Assembly: GCA_023453025.1 (NCBI GenBank)
Contig: JAEXUD010000008.1
Location: 124,001 to 188,000, forward strand
Direction of reading: 5' to 3'
Length of the DNA: 64,000 bases
Source of the DNA: Bacillota bacterium
Lineage (GTDB): Bacteria > Bacillota > Clostridia > Tissierellales > Sedimentibacteraceae
Both the position numbers and the translations under genes were made by a program. Of the stretch, positions 33,278 to 40,838 are shown one piece after another. Each line of letters opens with the position of its first letter. Within the stretch, counting starts at the first letter, position 1. The notes under the pieces are model-generated. The model did no database searches and had not been told where the DNA came from. It was given only the letters and a program-made list of their open reading frames with translations.

Positions 33278-34879
33278 TCATCTTTTTATATATTTACCGC
33301 CGGGATGATTTCCCAGATACTCTCCGTTTTCTGCTGCCAGTTCACCGTTCTTTATAGTTAAAACCGGCCATCCTTGTATTTTTTCGCCCTCATATAACGA
33401 AAAATCGGACCTTGTACTTCTTTCTGAAGCCTTAACTTCCTTACTCATATCCATATCAATTATAACGACGTCTGCATCGCTGCCGGGCAATATTGTTCCT
33501 TTTTGCGGGTATATGCCAAAAATCTCTGCAGGCGTCCTTGTTAGCTTCCCGATTAATAAATCTAATGGTATGCCCCTCTTTACAACACCCTCATTTAATA
33601 ACACAGGCAAATGCGTTTCTAAAGCAGGATATCCTGGAATTGTGTTCCAAATTGTGTCATTAATCTTTTTTTCAGACATTGTCATTGTTACATTGTCAGT
33701 TCCGATTGTATCGACAACGCCTTCAAAAACAGCCTTCCACAGTTCTTCAACATCCTCCTGCTCTCTGAATGGCGGCTCCATTTTAATATTATTTTTTGCA
33801 GTAACATTCCTTGTTAATGAAAGATATGGACTTGTAGTCTCAATATTTATATATTTATTGGTTCGTTTTATTTCTTGTAGTCTTTTCACAGCATTTTTAG
33901 ATGATATGTGAACAAAATATACAGGAACCTCACTTTTTTCAGCTAAAAAGGATAATCGCATAACTGCTTCTTCCTCAGCTATATCAGGATGTGTGTCCGA
34001 CCAATCCTGAATAGTTGCATTATCTCCTTTTTCTTCTTTGACATAATTGTAGGCTCGTCTGATTATATCTCTGTTTTCCGCATGGCAGCAAAGTATAGAT
34101 TTCTTATCAGACTTCTTGATTTCCGACAATACATCCAAAATGAAGCCATCGTCAACATCAGGTATTAATCCCGGTATACCGTTCATGTAAACCTTAAATG
34201 ATGTGACCCCGAATTTATCTATATAACTCTTTATCTCTCTTCTCTGTTCATCTGTAGTTATTACAAAATGCGGAACAATATCTACATGAGAATAATTATT
34301 TATTTTTTCAGCTATACCGGGGAAGCTTCTCATATGCGACTCCTTGCTTCCTATATGACAGCCGATTGTTGTGATTCCTCCGACTAACGCTGCTTTTGTT
34401 TCAGAAATCAGCTCATCAGTTAAGGAAGCAAACAAGCCCAAATGAACATGAGGGTCAATTATACCCGGTACAACATACTTATTGCGGGCATCAATTCTTT
34501 TTTTTGCTTTTATATATGGATTGACGCCCAATGAATAAATCCTGCCGTCTTTTATATAAACATTTGTGTCAATTACACCGCAGCCAGGTATGACAACCTT
34601 GCCATTTTCAATAGCTATATCTGCATAGCTGTCTGCAGGCAGCCCGATATCCGCTGCATAGGCTGCACTGCTGCTTTTACTGCCCGTTAATTCATTGCTT
34701 ATATTTTCAATATAGTCTTGTGTCCTGTTGAATACATCTAGTTTTGAACTTATTTCTTTCAGTATTGAAATTGTATCATCATGCTTGTCTCGTTCATTAG
34801 CTGATACATTGTTCTCATTAAGTTCAGGAATTTTTTTTCTTTGCTTATTGATGTAATCGGAAAAAATATCATGTGCCAT
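33278..34879 (-). CDS. Hydantoinase/dihydropyrimidinase-like hydrolase with N-terminal extension, in BMC operon
   Basis: A 533-residue cyclic amidohydrolase. All six metal-site residues of the hydantoinase group are present: H144 and H146 (DPHVHLG), carbamylated K229 (SFKVYM), H266 (CHAEN), H324 (VHISSK) and D395 (GTDNV). Compared with D-hydantoinases it carries about 86 extra N-terminal residues before DIAIENGKVVIPG. These include two helices (DIFSDYINKQRKKI and TISILKEISSKLDVFN) and a low-complexity linker (TGSKSSSAAYAADIG). Such an extension is typical of enzymes packed into a microcompartment. ATG 34879 lies one base after the shell-gene stop. Substrate may be a hydantoin, dihydropyrimidine or allantoin-like ring. 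Confidence 0.85.
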   Translation of the reverse strand: MAHDIFSDYINKQRKKIPELNENNVSANERDKHDDTISILKEISSKLDVFNRTQDYIENISNELTGSKSSSAAYAADIGLPADSYADIAIENGKVVIPGCGVIDTNVYIKDGRIYSLGVNPYIKAKKRIDARNKYVVPGIIDPHVHLGLFASLTDELISETKAALVGGITTIGCHIGSKESHMRSFPGIAEKINNYSHVDIVPHFVITTDEQRREIKSYIDKFGVTSFKVYMNGIPGLIPDVDDGFILDVLSEIKKSDKKSILCCHAENRDIIRRAYNYVKEEKGDNATIQDWSDTHPDIAEEEAVMRLSFLAEKSEVPVYFVHISSKNAVKRLQEIKRTNKYINIETTSPYLSLTRNVTAKNNIKMEPPFREQEDVEELWKAVFEGVVDTIGTDNVTMTMSEKKINDTIWNTIPGYPALETHLPVLLNEGVVKRGIPLDLLIGKLTRTPAEIFGIYPQKGTILPGSDADVVIIDMDMSKEVKASERSTRSDFSLYEGEKIQGWPVLTIKNGELAAENGEYLGNHPGGKYIKR

Positions 34880-34880
34880 A

Positions 34881-35507
34881 TTATTCTCTACCCTCAATTC
34901 GCTCTATTGCAGCTATGGCTGATTCCCTGGCATTTCTGACTTCAGATTCTGTTCCTGAAATATACATTCGTCCATACCTTCCAACCGGATCAAAAGTAAC
35001 AATTTTAGTCCGGGAGTTTTTTTCTGCTTCATTAACCGCAATACTTATATAAGCTGCAGGTTCTACCTCCAAGATAAATAAGCTCTCACCCGGAATAATT
35101 ATAGAACCATATCTGTTGTCTCTGTTTATCAATTGCGCTTGATAAGGATCTACATTTGATATAATTTGTTCTGAAACAATTTCAGGCCGCCGTCTGTCTC
35201 TTACTGATTTGCCGCATGCTTCCAGGATTGCCTGCCCTGCTTGTTTTACATCTTCGGGAGAAAAGGAATGCAATTCGATTTCTCCGTATTCTCTTTCAAC
35301 TATCTGAAACCCCGGCTTTGCATTTGTCTGTTTTAATGCAGCGTTTAAAAGGTTATAAACACTGCTTCCGGGCGCCAGTTCTATATATAACTGACACATA
35401 CCGGCAAGCGCTATATCTCCTTTAACCACAGTTCCGGTTATAGCAGCATATTGAGGCTGCATATTATCAATAATTACAAATGTCCTTAAGTCGATTTTTT
35501 CTATCAT
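34881..35507 (-). CDS. BMC tandem-domain (trimer-type) shell protein
   Basis: A 208-residue protein with two alpha/beta repeats of the bacterial microcompartment fold. Repeat 1 covers about 1-100 (LRTFVIIDNMQPQYAAITGTVVKGD ... FSPEDVKQAGQAILEACGK). Repeat 2 covers about 110-208 (IIPGESLFILEVEPAAYISIAVNEAEKNSRTKIVTFDPVGRYGRMYISGTESEVRNARESAIAAIERI). Repeat 2 shows the normal hexamer-type order; repeat 1 is more diverged. Proteins of this class form trimers with a larger, sometimes gated pore. It sits between a hexamer shell gene and the hydantoinase-like gene. Confidence 0.8.
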   Translation of the reverse strand: MIEKIDLRTFVIIDNMQPQYAAITGTVVKGDIALAGMCQLYIELAPGSSVYNLLNAALKQTNAKPGFQIVEREYGEIELHSFSPEDVKQAGQAILEACGKSVRDRRRPEIVSEQIISNVDPYQAQLINRDNRYGSIIIPGESLFILEVEPAAYISIAVNEAEKNSRTKIVTFDPVGRYGRMYISGTESEVRNARESAIAAIERIEGRE

Positions 35508-35542
35508 AAAATGCTTGTTACCTCCTGAATGAAAGGTTTTTA

Positions 35543-35809
35543 CTAATTTTCAAAAAATTTATCTATTTCTTCATTAGGTCTGGCAATAACATGAACTGAA
35601 ACTAATTCTCCAACCTTCTTTGCCGCTTCAGCACCTGCATCTACTGCTGCTTTTACCGCACCTACATCACCTTCAATAATTACTGTTACCAACCCGCCGC
35701 CTACTACCTTTTTACCTACAATCTCGACGTTAGCTGCCTTAACCATAGAATCAGCTGCCTCAATAGCTGCCACTAAACCTTTTGTTTCAATAAAACCCTT
35801 AGATTTCAT
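35543..35809 (-). CDS. BMC hexamer shell protein (PduA/CcmK-like)
   Basis: An 88-residue single BMC-domain protein (FIETKGLVAAIEAADSMVKAANVEIV, pore loop VGGGLV, then VKAAVDAGAEAAKKVGELVSVHVIARP). It forms the hexamer tiles of the shell facets. Close paralogue of the first gene of the operon (37564-37845). The pore loop and the residue before it differ slightly (KKVVGGGLV here, IEIGGGYV there), which could give the two hexamers different permeability. Confidence 0.93.
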   Translation of the reverse strand: MKSKGFIETKGLVAAIEAADSMVKAANVEIVGKKVVGGGLVTVIIEGDVGAVKAAVDAGAEAAKKVGELVSVHVIARPNEEIDKFFEN

Positions 35810-35845
35810 ACATATCCTCCATTAAGTCTAATTTTTTATTTTTAA

Positions 35846-36109
35846 TTAATAATCGCTTGAGTCTACTATCCCGACAATAACATTATCTACCGGAACATCT
35901 TTTGTTTCCAATGCGTGCTTTGCGTTTTCACCTGATGTAACCAGTACAGTTTCACCTATACTGCAGCCGATAGTGTCAATTGCTACAAGGATATCATCTG
36001 ACAGCTTTCTGTTCTTTTTTAATTTTTGTACAATGACAAGACTGTAACCGGTTAATTTCTTGTTTTTAATTGTTGAAACACATTTTCCCTGCACCATGCA
36101 TATATACAC
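35846..36109 (-). CDS. BMC pentamer vertex protein (EutN/CcmL family)
   Basis: An 87-residue EutN/CcmL-type protein (MVQGKCVSTIKNKKLTGYSLVIVQKL, then ILVAIDTIGCSIGETVLVTSGENAKHAL and VPVDNVIVGIVD). Pentamers cap the vertices of the polyhedral shell. The GTG start at 36109 aligns with normal family starts and follows AGGTGA, which overlaps the stop of the aminotransferase gene. This gives coupling between shell vertex and cargo enzyme. Confidence 0.9.
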   Translation of the reverse strand: MYICMVQGKCVSTIKNKKLTGYSLVIVQKLKKNRKLSDDILVAIDTIGCSIGETVLVTSGENAKHALETKDVPVDNVIVGIVDSSDY

Positions 36110-36113
36110 AAAA

Positions 36114-37538
36114 TCACCTGCTTTCCAGAATTTGTTTTATCATATCGAGTGCATAATCAATTTCTTCCGGCTTAGAGTAGAAATGCGGCGCGATTCTGAT
36201 TACATCGCCTCTTCCTGAACCGATAACATGCCTGTTTCTTAACTCTGCTTCCATTTCATGTGAATTTATTTTAGGTTCAACTACAATAGCTGTCGTTCCG
36301 CCCTTTTTGTTTACATCTAATGGGCTTATGGTTGTAAGTCCCCTGGAGAGGCAGCCTTCAAGTGCATATGCGCTTAACATGTCAATTCTGTCTTTAATTC
36401 TTTCAGGTCCGACTTCATTTATTATTTTTAGTCCGGCTCTGGCTGCATACGCATTCAAAACCGGTTGAGTACCGGTATCAAATCTGCTTGTTGTATCGGA
36501 CCAGTCGTTGTATCTTGTCTGAAAAAGGAATGGATTTACCTGTGCAAACCATCCTGTCAAGGTTGGTTTTAATTTTGAAACCAGATCCTTATTGACATAT
36601 AGGAAAGCAATCCCGGGTATCCCGAACAAATACTTTAAACAGCCGGAAGCAAGCATGTCTATATTCATCTTTTTAACGTCTATAGGTTCGGTTCCCAGAC
36701 CTTGATAAGCATCTACCAGTATCAACGAGCCCTTACTGTGTGCTATATCTGCTATCTTTGCTAAATCCTGCTTAAATCCGTTCAGATAATAAACTTGAGT
36801 TATTGATGTGAGCAATGTATCTTCATCAATGTATCTGTCATACTCTTCAACATCAATTTGATGGTCTTCGTTTACAGAAATAAAATCTACCTTTGCACCA
36901 TTCCTTTGATTAGCCAGCCATATATAATCTACTGTAGGAAACTCAGCATCGGTCACAACGATTTTCTTTCGTTTGCCTGAATAATCCAGGGAATTTGCAA
37001 TGGAAGATACTGCCTCCGAAACACATGAGCTGACTGAAATCTCACTTGGGTCTGCATTAATCAGCTTTGCAAATTCAGCTTTAGCAAGATTAACTTCTTC
37101 TACCCACGAATCCCAGTCCATGCCGACAGACAGCCAGTTATCCAGATAACTGTTTATTGCATCTCTTACTCTTATGGATTGGGCACTCTGAGAACAGTTT
37201 CCCAGATGAGCTGTTGTTTTTAATATTGGAAATTCCGATCTCCACTTCTCTATTTCCTTATCCGTAATCAAGCCCTTATACTTTGGTGCGATAATTTGTT
37301 TATTTGTACTTAAAGATACTTTAGCGGCTCTGTTTACAGGCAGACAATTCTGTAAAGAAAAATTATCATCAGGCTTGCTGCTTTTAAATTCCTTGCTCTT
37401 TACTACAAATTTTAATCCTTTTTTGTCTGCGGTTTCCTTGGCTAATGAAGTAATAACATCTTCTTGATTAATATGCACTTCAAATTCGCCCCGTGCTATG
37501 CTATGTTCTACATCATTTTCAGTATAAAATTTTCTCAA
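36114..37538 (-). CDS. Class V aminotransferase-fold PLP enzyme with N-terminal extension, in BMC operon
   Basis: A 474-residue fold-type I PLP enzyme of the class V group (cysteine desulphurase, kynureninase, serine-glyoxylate aminotransferase relatives). The PLP lysine is K302 (SGCLKYLFGIPG) and the cofactor Asp is D276 (LVDAYQGLGTEP). About 100 residues precede the catalytic fold. The first 45 (MRKFYTENDVEHSIARGEFE ... VITSLAKETADKKGLKF) resemble N-termini of other microcompartment proteins of the EutQ type, followed by a flexible linker. This suggests targeting into the shell. It could be an aminotransferase making a 2-oxoacid for the oxidoreductase, or a lyase; the reaction is not determined. 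Confidence 0.82.
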   Translation of the reverse strand: MRKFYTENDVEHSIARGEFEVHINQEDVITSLAKETADKKGLKFVVKSKEFKSSKPDDNFSLQNCLPVNRAAKVSLSTNKQIIAPKYKGLITDKEIEKWRSEFPILKTTAHLGNCSQSAQSIRVRDAINSYLDNWLSVGMDWDSWVEEVNLAKAEFAKLINADPSEISVSSCVSEAVSSIANSLDYSGKRKKIVVTDAEFPTVDYIWLANQRNGAKVDFISVNEDHQIDVEEYDRYIDEDTLLTSITQVYYLNGFKQDLAKIADIAHSKGSLILVDAYQGLGTEPIDVKKMNIDMLASGCLKYLFGIPGIAFLYVNKDLVSKLKPTLTGWFAQVNPFLFQTRYNDWSDTTSRFDTGTQPVLNAYAARAGLKIINEVGPERIKDRIDMLSAYALEGCLSRGLTTISPLDVNKKGGTTAIVVEPKINSHEMEAELRNRHVIGSGRGDVIRIAPHFYSKPEEIDYALDMIKQILESR

Positions 37539-37563
37539 CTTTTATTACTCCTTCCTACTATTT

Positions 37564-37845
37564 TTATTTTTGGTCATTATCCTGCAAAAATGTCTCTATT
37601 AGTCCTTGAGTAGGTCTTGGAATAACATGCACTGAAATCAATTCTCCGACTTTTTGTGCTGCTTCTGCTCCCGCATCTACGGCAGCTTTAACAGCGCCCA
37701 CATCACCCTTGATTATTACCGTTACATATCCTCCTCCAATTTCTATTTGATTAATTATTTCTACATTTGCTGCCTTGGACATTGCATCAGCCGCTTCCAC
37801 ATTTGCCACAAAGCCCTTTGTTTCAATAAAACCGATTGAATTCAT
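37564..37845 (-). CDS. BMC hexamer shell protein (PduA/CcmK-like), first gene of the operon
   Basis: A 93-residue single BMC-domain protein (IGFIETKGFVANVEAADAMSKAANVEII, pore loop IGGGYV, then VKAAVDAGAEAAQKVGELISVHVIPRP) with a short polar tail. It is about three-quarters identical to the second hexamer protein of the operon. Strong AAGGAGGAT site. The upstream 303-base region to the divergent Crp-type gene holds a perfect regulator palindrome at 37960-37975. Confidence 0.93.
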   Translation of the reverse strand: MNSIGFIETKGFVANVEAADAMSKAANVEIINQIEIGGGYVTVIIKGDVGAVKAAVDAGAEAAQKVGELISVHVIPRPTQGLIETFLQDNDQK

Positions 37846-37959
37846 ATGTTATCCTCCTTTTAATAAATGTTTGCAATTATTTACATAACATTTTACTTAT
37901 TTTGTTTTATCATATATATCTTTAATAATATAATGCTACCAAATTTAACAAAATAATTC

Positions 37960-37975
37960 TGTAAATTACTTTACA
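37960..37975. promoter_or_regulatory. Crp-family operator before the BMC operon
   Basis: TGTAAA-TTAC-TTTACA is a perfect inverted repeat with six-base arms. The same arms with a different centre occur at 40629-40644 before the NhaC-type gene. The site lies 115 bases before the first shell gene and 174 before the divergent regulator. On the minus strand weak -10 candidates (TAGCAT at 37938-37933, TATATT at 37932-37927) lie at a distance compatible with activation. The remainder of 37846-38148 is AT-rich. Confidence 0.75.
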
Positions 37976-38148
37976 TTTCAACAAATTTTATTTATGCTTG
38001 ATTTATTGATATAGATATTTTAAAATACTAATTTACTATTTATTTTTTATTGAATATCTGTTATACTTACAAAAACCCAGATTCAGAATCAGACCAAATT
38101 AATTAAATTTAGTATGCATACATCTCATATTGAAGCGAGGCGATTTAA

Positions 38149-38847
38149 TTGAATGATGCTTATAAAAAAATTAACAGCAATATAATATCTCCCTGGATTG
38201 AAGTTAATAATATTGACTGGAGTTATATCACAAATGGTTTAAAAACCAAAAAATATAATAAAAACGATGTAATCTTCTATCAAAACAGTATTTCCGAATA
38301 CGTTTATCTTATAAAAAGGGGCCGGATACGTCTTGATATTTATAGCTTGACAGGAGATGAAAAAACTGTATTCATTGCAGGAAAAGGTACTTTTATCGGT
38401 GAATTATCTCCCATTGATAATCTGCATAACATTTGTCGTGCAGTTGCCTCGACTGATTCTGAAGTTTATTTGATGTTAAAAAGTGATTTTTTAAGACACT
38501 TAAGCACAAATTTAAAATTCGCAAATGATATGTTATATATAAATTCAAAAAAAATCAGATTTCTGGTAGAAAACGTCAAACAGCTGTCATTTAATGATGC
38601 TTCCTATAGAGTATGCTATGCGCTGGTTCATCTGGCAAATCAGTATTCAACCCTCACAAAAGATGGATATAAGCTGGATATGAAGTTCACACACCAAGAG
38701 ATGGCGAACTTAACAGGATTGTCAAGGGTATCTGTTTCAAATATTCTTTCCGATCTGCAATCTAAAGGAATTCTGAAAAAAATGGACGGGTACCTGTTAA
38801 TTAAGGAAATTGATTCCATAATGACTTATCTCAATGATATTTGCTAA
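38149..38847 (+). CDS. Crp/Fnr-family regulator, likely of the BMC operon
   Basis: A 232-residue protein with a cyclic-nucleotide-binding-type beta barrel (about 25-130, containing IFYQNSISEYVYLIKRGRIRLD and GTFIGELSPID). A dimer helix and a winged HTH follow (FTHQEMANLTGLSRVSVSNILSDLQSKGIL). The recognition helix lacks the Glu-xx-Ser-Arg of FNR. The TTG start follows GAGG by eight bases. Divergent from the microcompartment operon; identical-arm palindromes precede that operon and the NhaC-type gene, so it probably activates both. No iron-sulphur cysteines are seen; the effector is unknown. Confidence 0.87.
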   Translation: MNDAYKKINSNIISPWIEVNNIDWSYITNGLKTKKYNKNDVIFYQNSISEYVYLIKRGRIRLDIYSLTGDEKTVFIAGKGTFIGELSPIDNLHNICRAVASTDSEVYLMLKSDFLRHLSTNLKFANDMLYINSKKIRFLVENVKQLSFNDASYRVCYALVHLANQYSTLTKDGYKLDMKFTHQEMANLTGLSRVSVSNILSDLQSKGILKKMDGYLLIKEIDSIMTYLNDIC

Positions 38848-38866
38848 GCTAAAGTAAGCAGAAAAG

Positions 38867-38902
38867 AAAGAAGTGAAGCTTTAAAATATACTTCACTTCT
38901 TT
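38867..38902. terminator. Bidirectional terminator between crp-type and NhaC-type genes
   Basis: AAAGAAGTGAAG and CTTCACTTCTTT form a perfect 12-bp stem between two convergent stop codons, with T-rich and A-rich flanks. Confidence 0.8.
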
Positions 38903-38913
38903 TGTTTTATAGT

Positions 38914-40395
38914 CTATTTGCTTGAATCACTTAGTCCGCTGTCATATGCCTTTGCCGGAATTTCCTCTCCATTAGTACCTTCATATGTACGTCCCCAGCC
39001 TGTAAGTATAGAGTACATGAATACCAGGAATAAACCAATGCTATGGAATGTAGCATATGCAAGCTGCATCGGATTAATCGGCTGTATAAATGAATAGTCT
39101 GCCACCAAGCCCTGAACACATACAACAACGATAAATATAAATGCACTGGTAAAAGGTACAATAACAGGCAGTGATGCAGTTACACCATCCATCAGGTTAG
39201 CTCTCCTGTATGGGTGAAGATTCTTTGCTTTTCCTATCTCATCAGCAATAGGACCATACATTATTATAGCAGGGCCGTTAGCCGCGCCCAGACATATAGA
39301 GTTAATCATTACACCAAAGCTGATTATTAATTCAGTACCGACAACACTTGTAGCCATTTTACTGTTTAGTAAGGATTTGATAATGTGGTCCATCATACCA
39401 CTTTCTCTCAATATTCCCATGATGCCGGCAACTCCATATAAATATACTACCGTACCCAGCATATTCTTTACTCCGTCAATTGCAAATCCTTGTAATACTC
39501 CGTCTTTAACTGAAATTATATCGCCTAATCCAATAATGCCCGATACTGATCCAATCAAAATACCTGAAATAATTCCCCAGGTAATTGCTATAAATATATC
39601 TCTCTTCTTGACTGCAACGACCAATAATATAATAACAGGTATGAGCATAATAAGACCCTTGGGATCCATGTATTGAGCCATTATTTCCTTACCTGCGGCA
39701 TCATAGCTGCCTGTTCCTCCTAATACGAAAAACAAAATGCAGGATATCAATGCAGATACTAAAGCATATTTTATTCTGCTCTTTACAACGCCACCTACAT
39801 CAGCGGCTCCTTCTTTTCTTGTATAAGATTGTGTTGCTGCAGATGCAATTGTTGTGTCAGAAATCGGAGCTACATTATCACCAAAAATTGCTCCTGAAAG
39901 TATAGCACCTGCCAGATACAATGGGTTAGCTCCGAGCAGAACACCGGATGGATAAAATATAGGAAATGCTGAAAAGAGAGTTCCTATTGATGTTCCGGTG
40001 GCAGCTGAAATAATACATGTTGCTATAAATGCGAAAACAACAAAACCTCCGCCCTGAAGACCCATGTTGCTTCCCAGCCACACAAACCCTTGAGCTACTC
40101 CGCCTCTGGACATTAATTTACCGAATATACCCACTACCAGCAAAATCAATGCAAGCATGTTCATCATTTCAGAGGACATCCCTTTTACCACAGCTTCCCA
40201 GTACTTTGTCCAGTTCTTAGATAATAAACTCCCAATAATAATAGCAACTACACCGCCCATTGCAAGAGCTTCCATTTCAAATACCTTAAATACAACGAAA
40301 AATAAAATACAAAATAAAACAAATATTAATAACGGGATTAAGGACATTGTCATGCCGCCATAAAATTCTAATTTGTCGTTTTTACTGTTACTCAT
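38914..40395 (-). CDS. NhaC-family antiporter/transporter
   Basis: A 493-residue membrane protein with about 12 segments and the NhaC-type signature GAILSGAIFGDNVAPISDTTIASAATQSYTRKEGA. GTSIGTLFSAFPIFYPSG is in the preceding loop. NhaC relatives exchange sodium or protons for malate/lactate, amino acids or other organic acids, and some are plain Na/H antiporters. It shares a regulator site with the microcompartment operon, and its -10 is placed exactly for class II activation. An uptake role for that pathway's substrate is therefore a good inference. Confidence 0.82.
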   Translation of the reverse strand: MSNSKNDKLEFYGGMTMSLIPLLIFVLFCILFFVVFKVFEMEALAMGGVVAIIIGSLLSKNWTKYWEAVVKGMSSEMMNMLALILLVVGIFGKLMSRGGVAQGFVWLGSNMGLQGGGFVVFAFIATCIISAATGTSIGTLFSAFPIFYPSGVLLGANPLYLAGAILSGAIFGDNVAPISDTTIASAATQSYTRKEGAADVGGVVKSRIKYALVSALISCILFFVLGGTGSYDAAGKEIMAQYMDPKGLIMLIPVIILLVVAVKKRDIFIAITWGIISGILIGSVSGIIGLGDIISVKDGVLQGFAIDGVKNMLGTVVYLYGVAGIMGILRESGMMDHIIKSLLNSKMATSVVGTELIISFGVMINSICLGAANGPAIIMYGPIADEIGKAKNLHPYRRANLMDGVTASLPVIVPFTSAFIFIVVVCVQGLVADYSFIQPINPMQLAYATFHSIGLFLVFMYSILTGWGRTYEGTNGEEIPAKAYDSGLSDSSK

Positions 40396-40601
40396 TTTAT
40401 TACCTACCTTTCTTTATTTTATCTTTCCTAAACCATAGATAAGTACTTCCTTATAGCAGCTCTAAATTATCTTGATACCTCCTTTTTTATTTTTATAAGT
40501 GTGCTCTCCATGATTACATTTAACATGAAATGCGTAAGTTAAGAATACGATTTCCAAATACTATTTTTAAAAATGTAATTATTTTTTTATTATTTGAACA
40601 T

Positions 40602-40644
40602 ATAATAACATACTCTTTTATATGATAATGTAAAGCACTTTACA
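40602..40644 (-). promoter_or_regulatory. Crp-type operator centred at about -41.5 of the NhaC-type promoter
   Basis: TGTAAA-GCAC-TTTACA (40629-40644) is a perfect palindrome with the same arms as the site before the microcompartment operon. On the minus strand a -10 TATTAT (40607-40602) sits so that the palindrome centre falls at about -41.5, the class II activator position. The leader to the start codon at 40395 is about 200 bases of AT-rich sequence without an evident element. Confidence 0.75.
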
Positions 40645-40749
40645 AAAATAAAATTTTTATTGAATTATTATTTATAAATTTTTATTTGCTGCTGCGCAGT
40701 TTCCGTCAGAAAGACTTATGTATACCGGGAAGAGATCTTTTCTTGTATA

Positions 40750-40790
40750 AAAAAGCTGATATATGATAAAAATCAAATATCAGCTTTTTA
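40750..40790. terminator. Terminator of the MFS gene
   Basis: AAAAAGCTGATAT pairs with ATATCAGCTTTTT around a 13-base loop. A-rich and T-rich ends make it usable in both directions. It closes the MFS transcript upstream of the NhaC regulatory region. Confidence 0.75.
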
Positions 40791-40838
40791 TTTTGAATAA
40801 CCTATTTAGTATACGAAGTCCATGAATACCAATTATGG

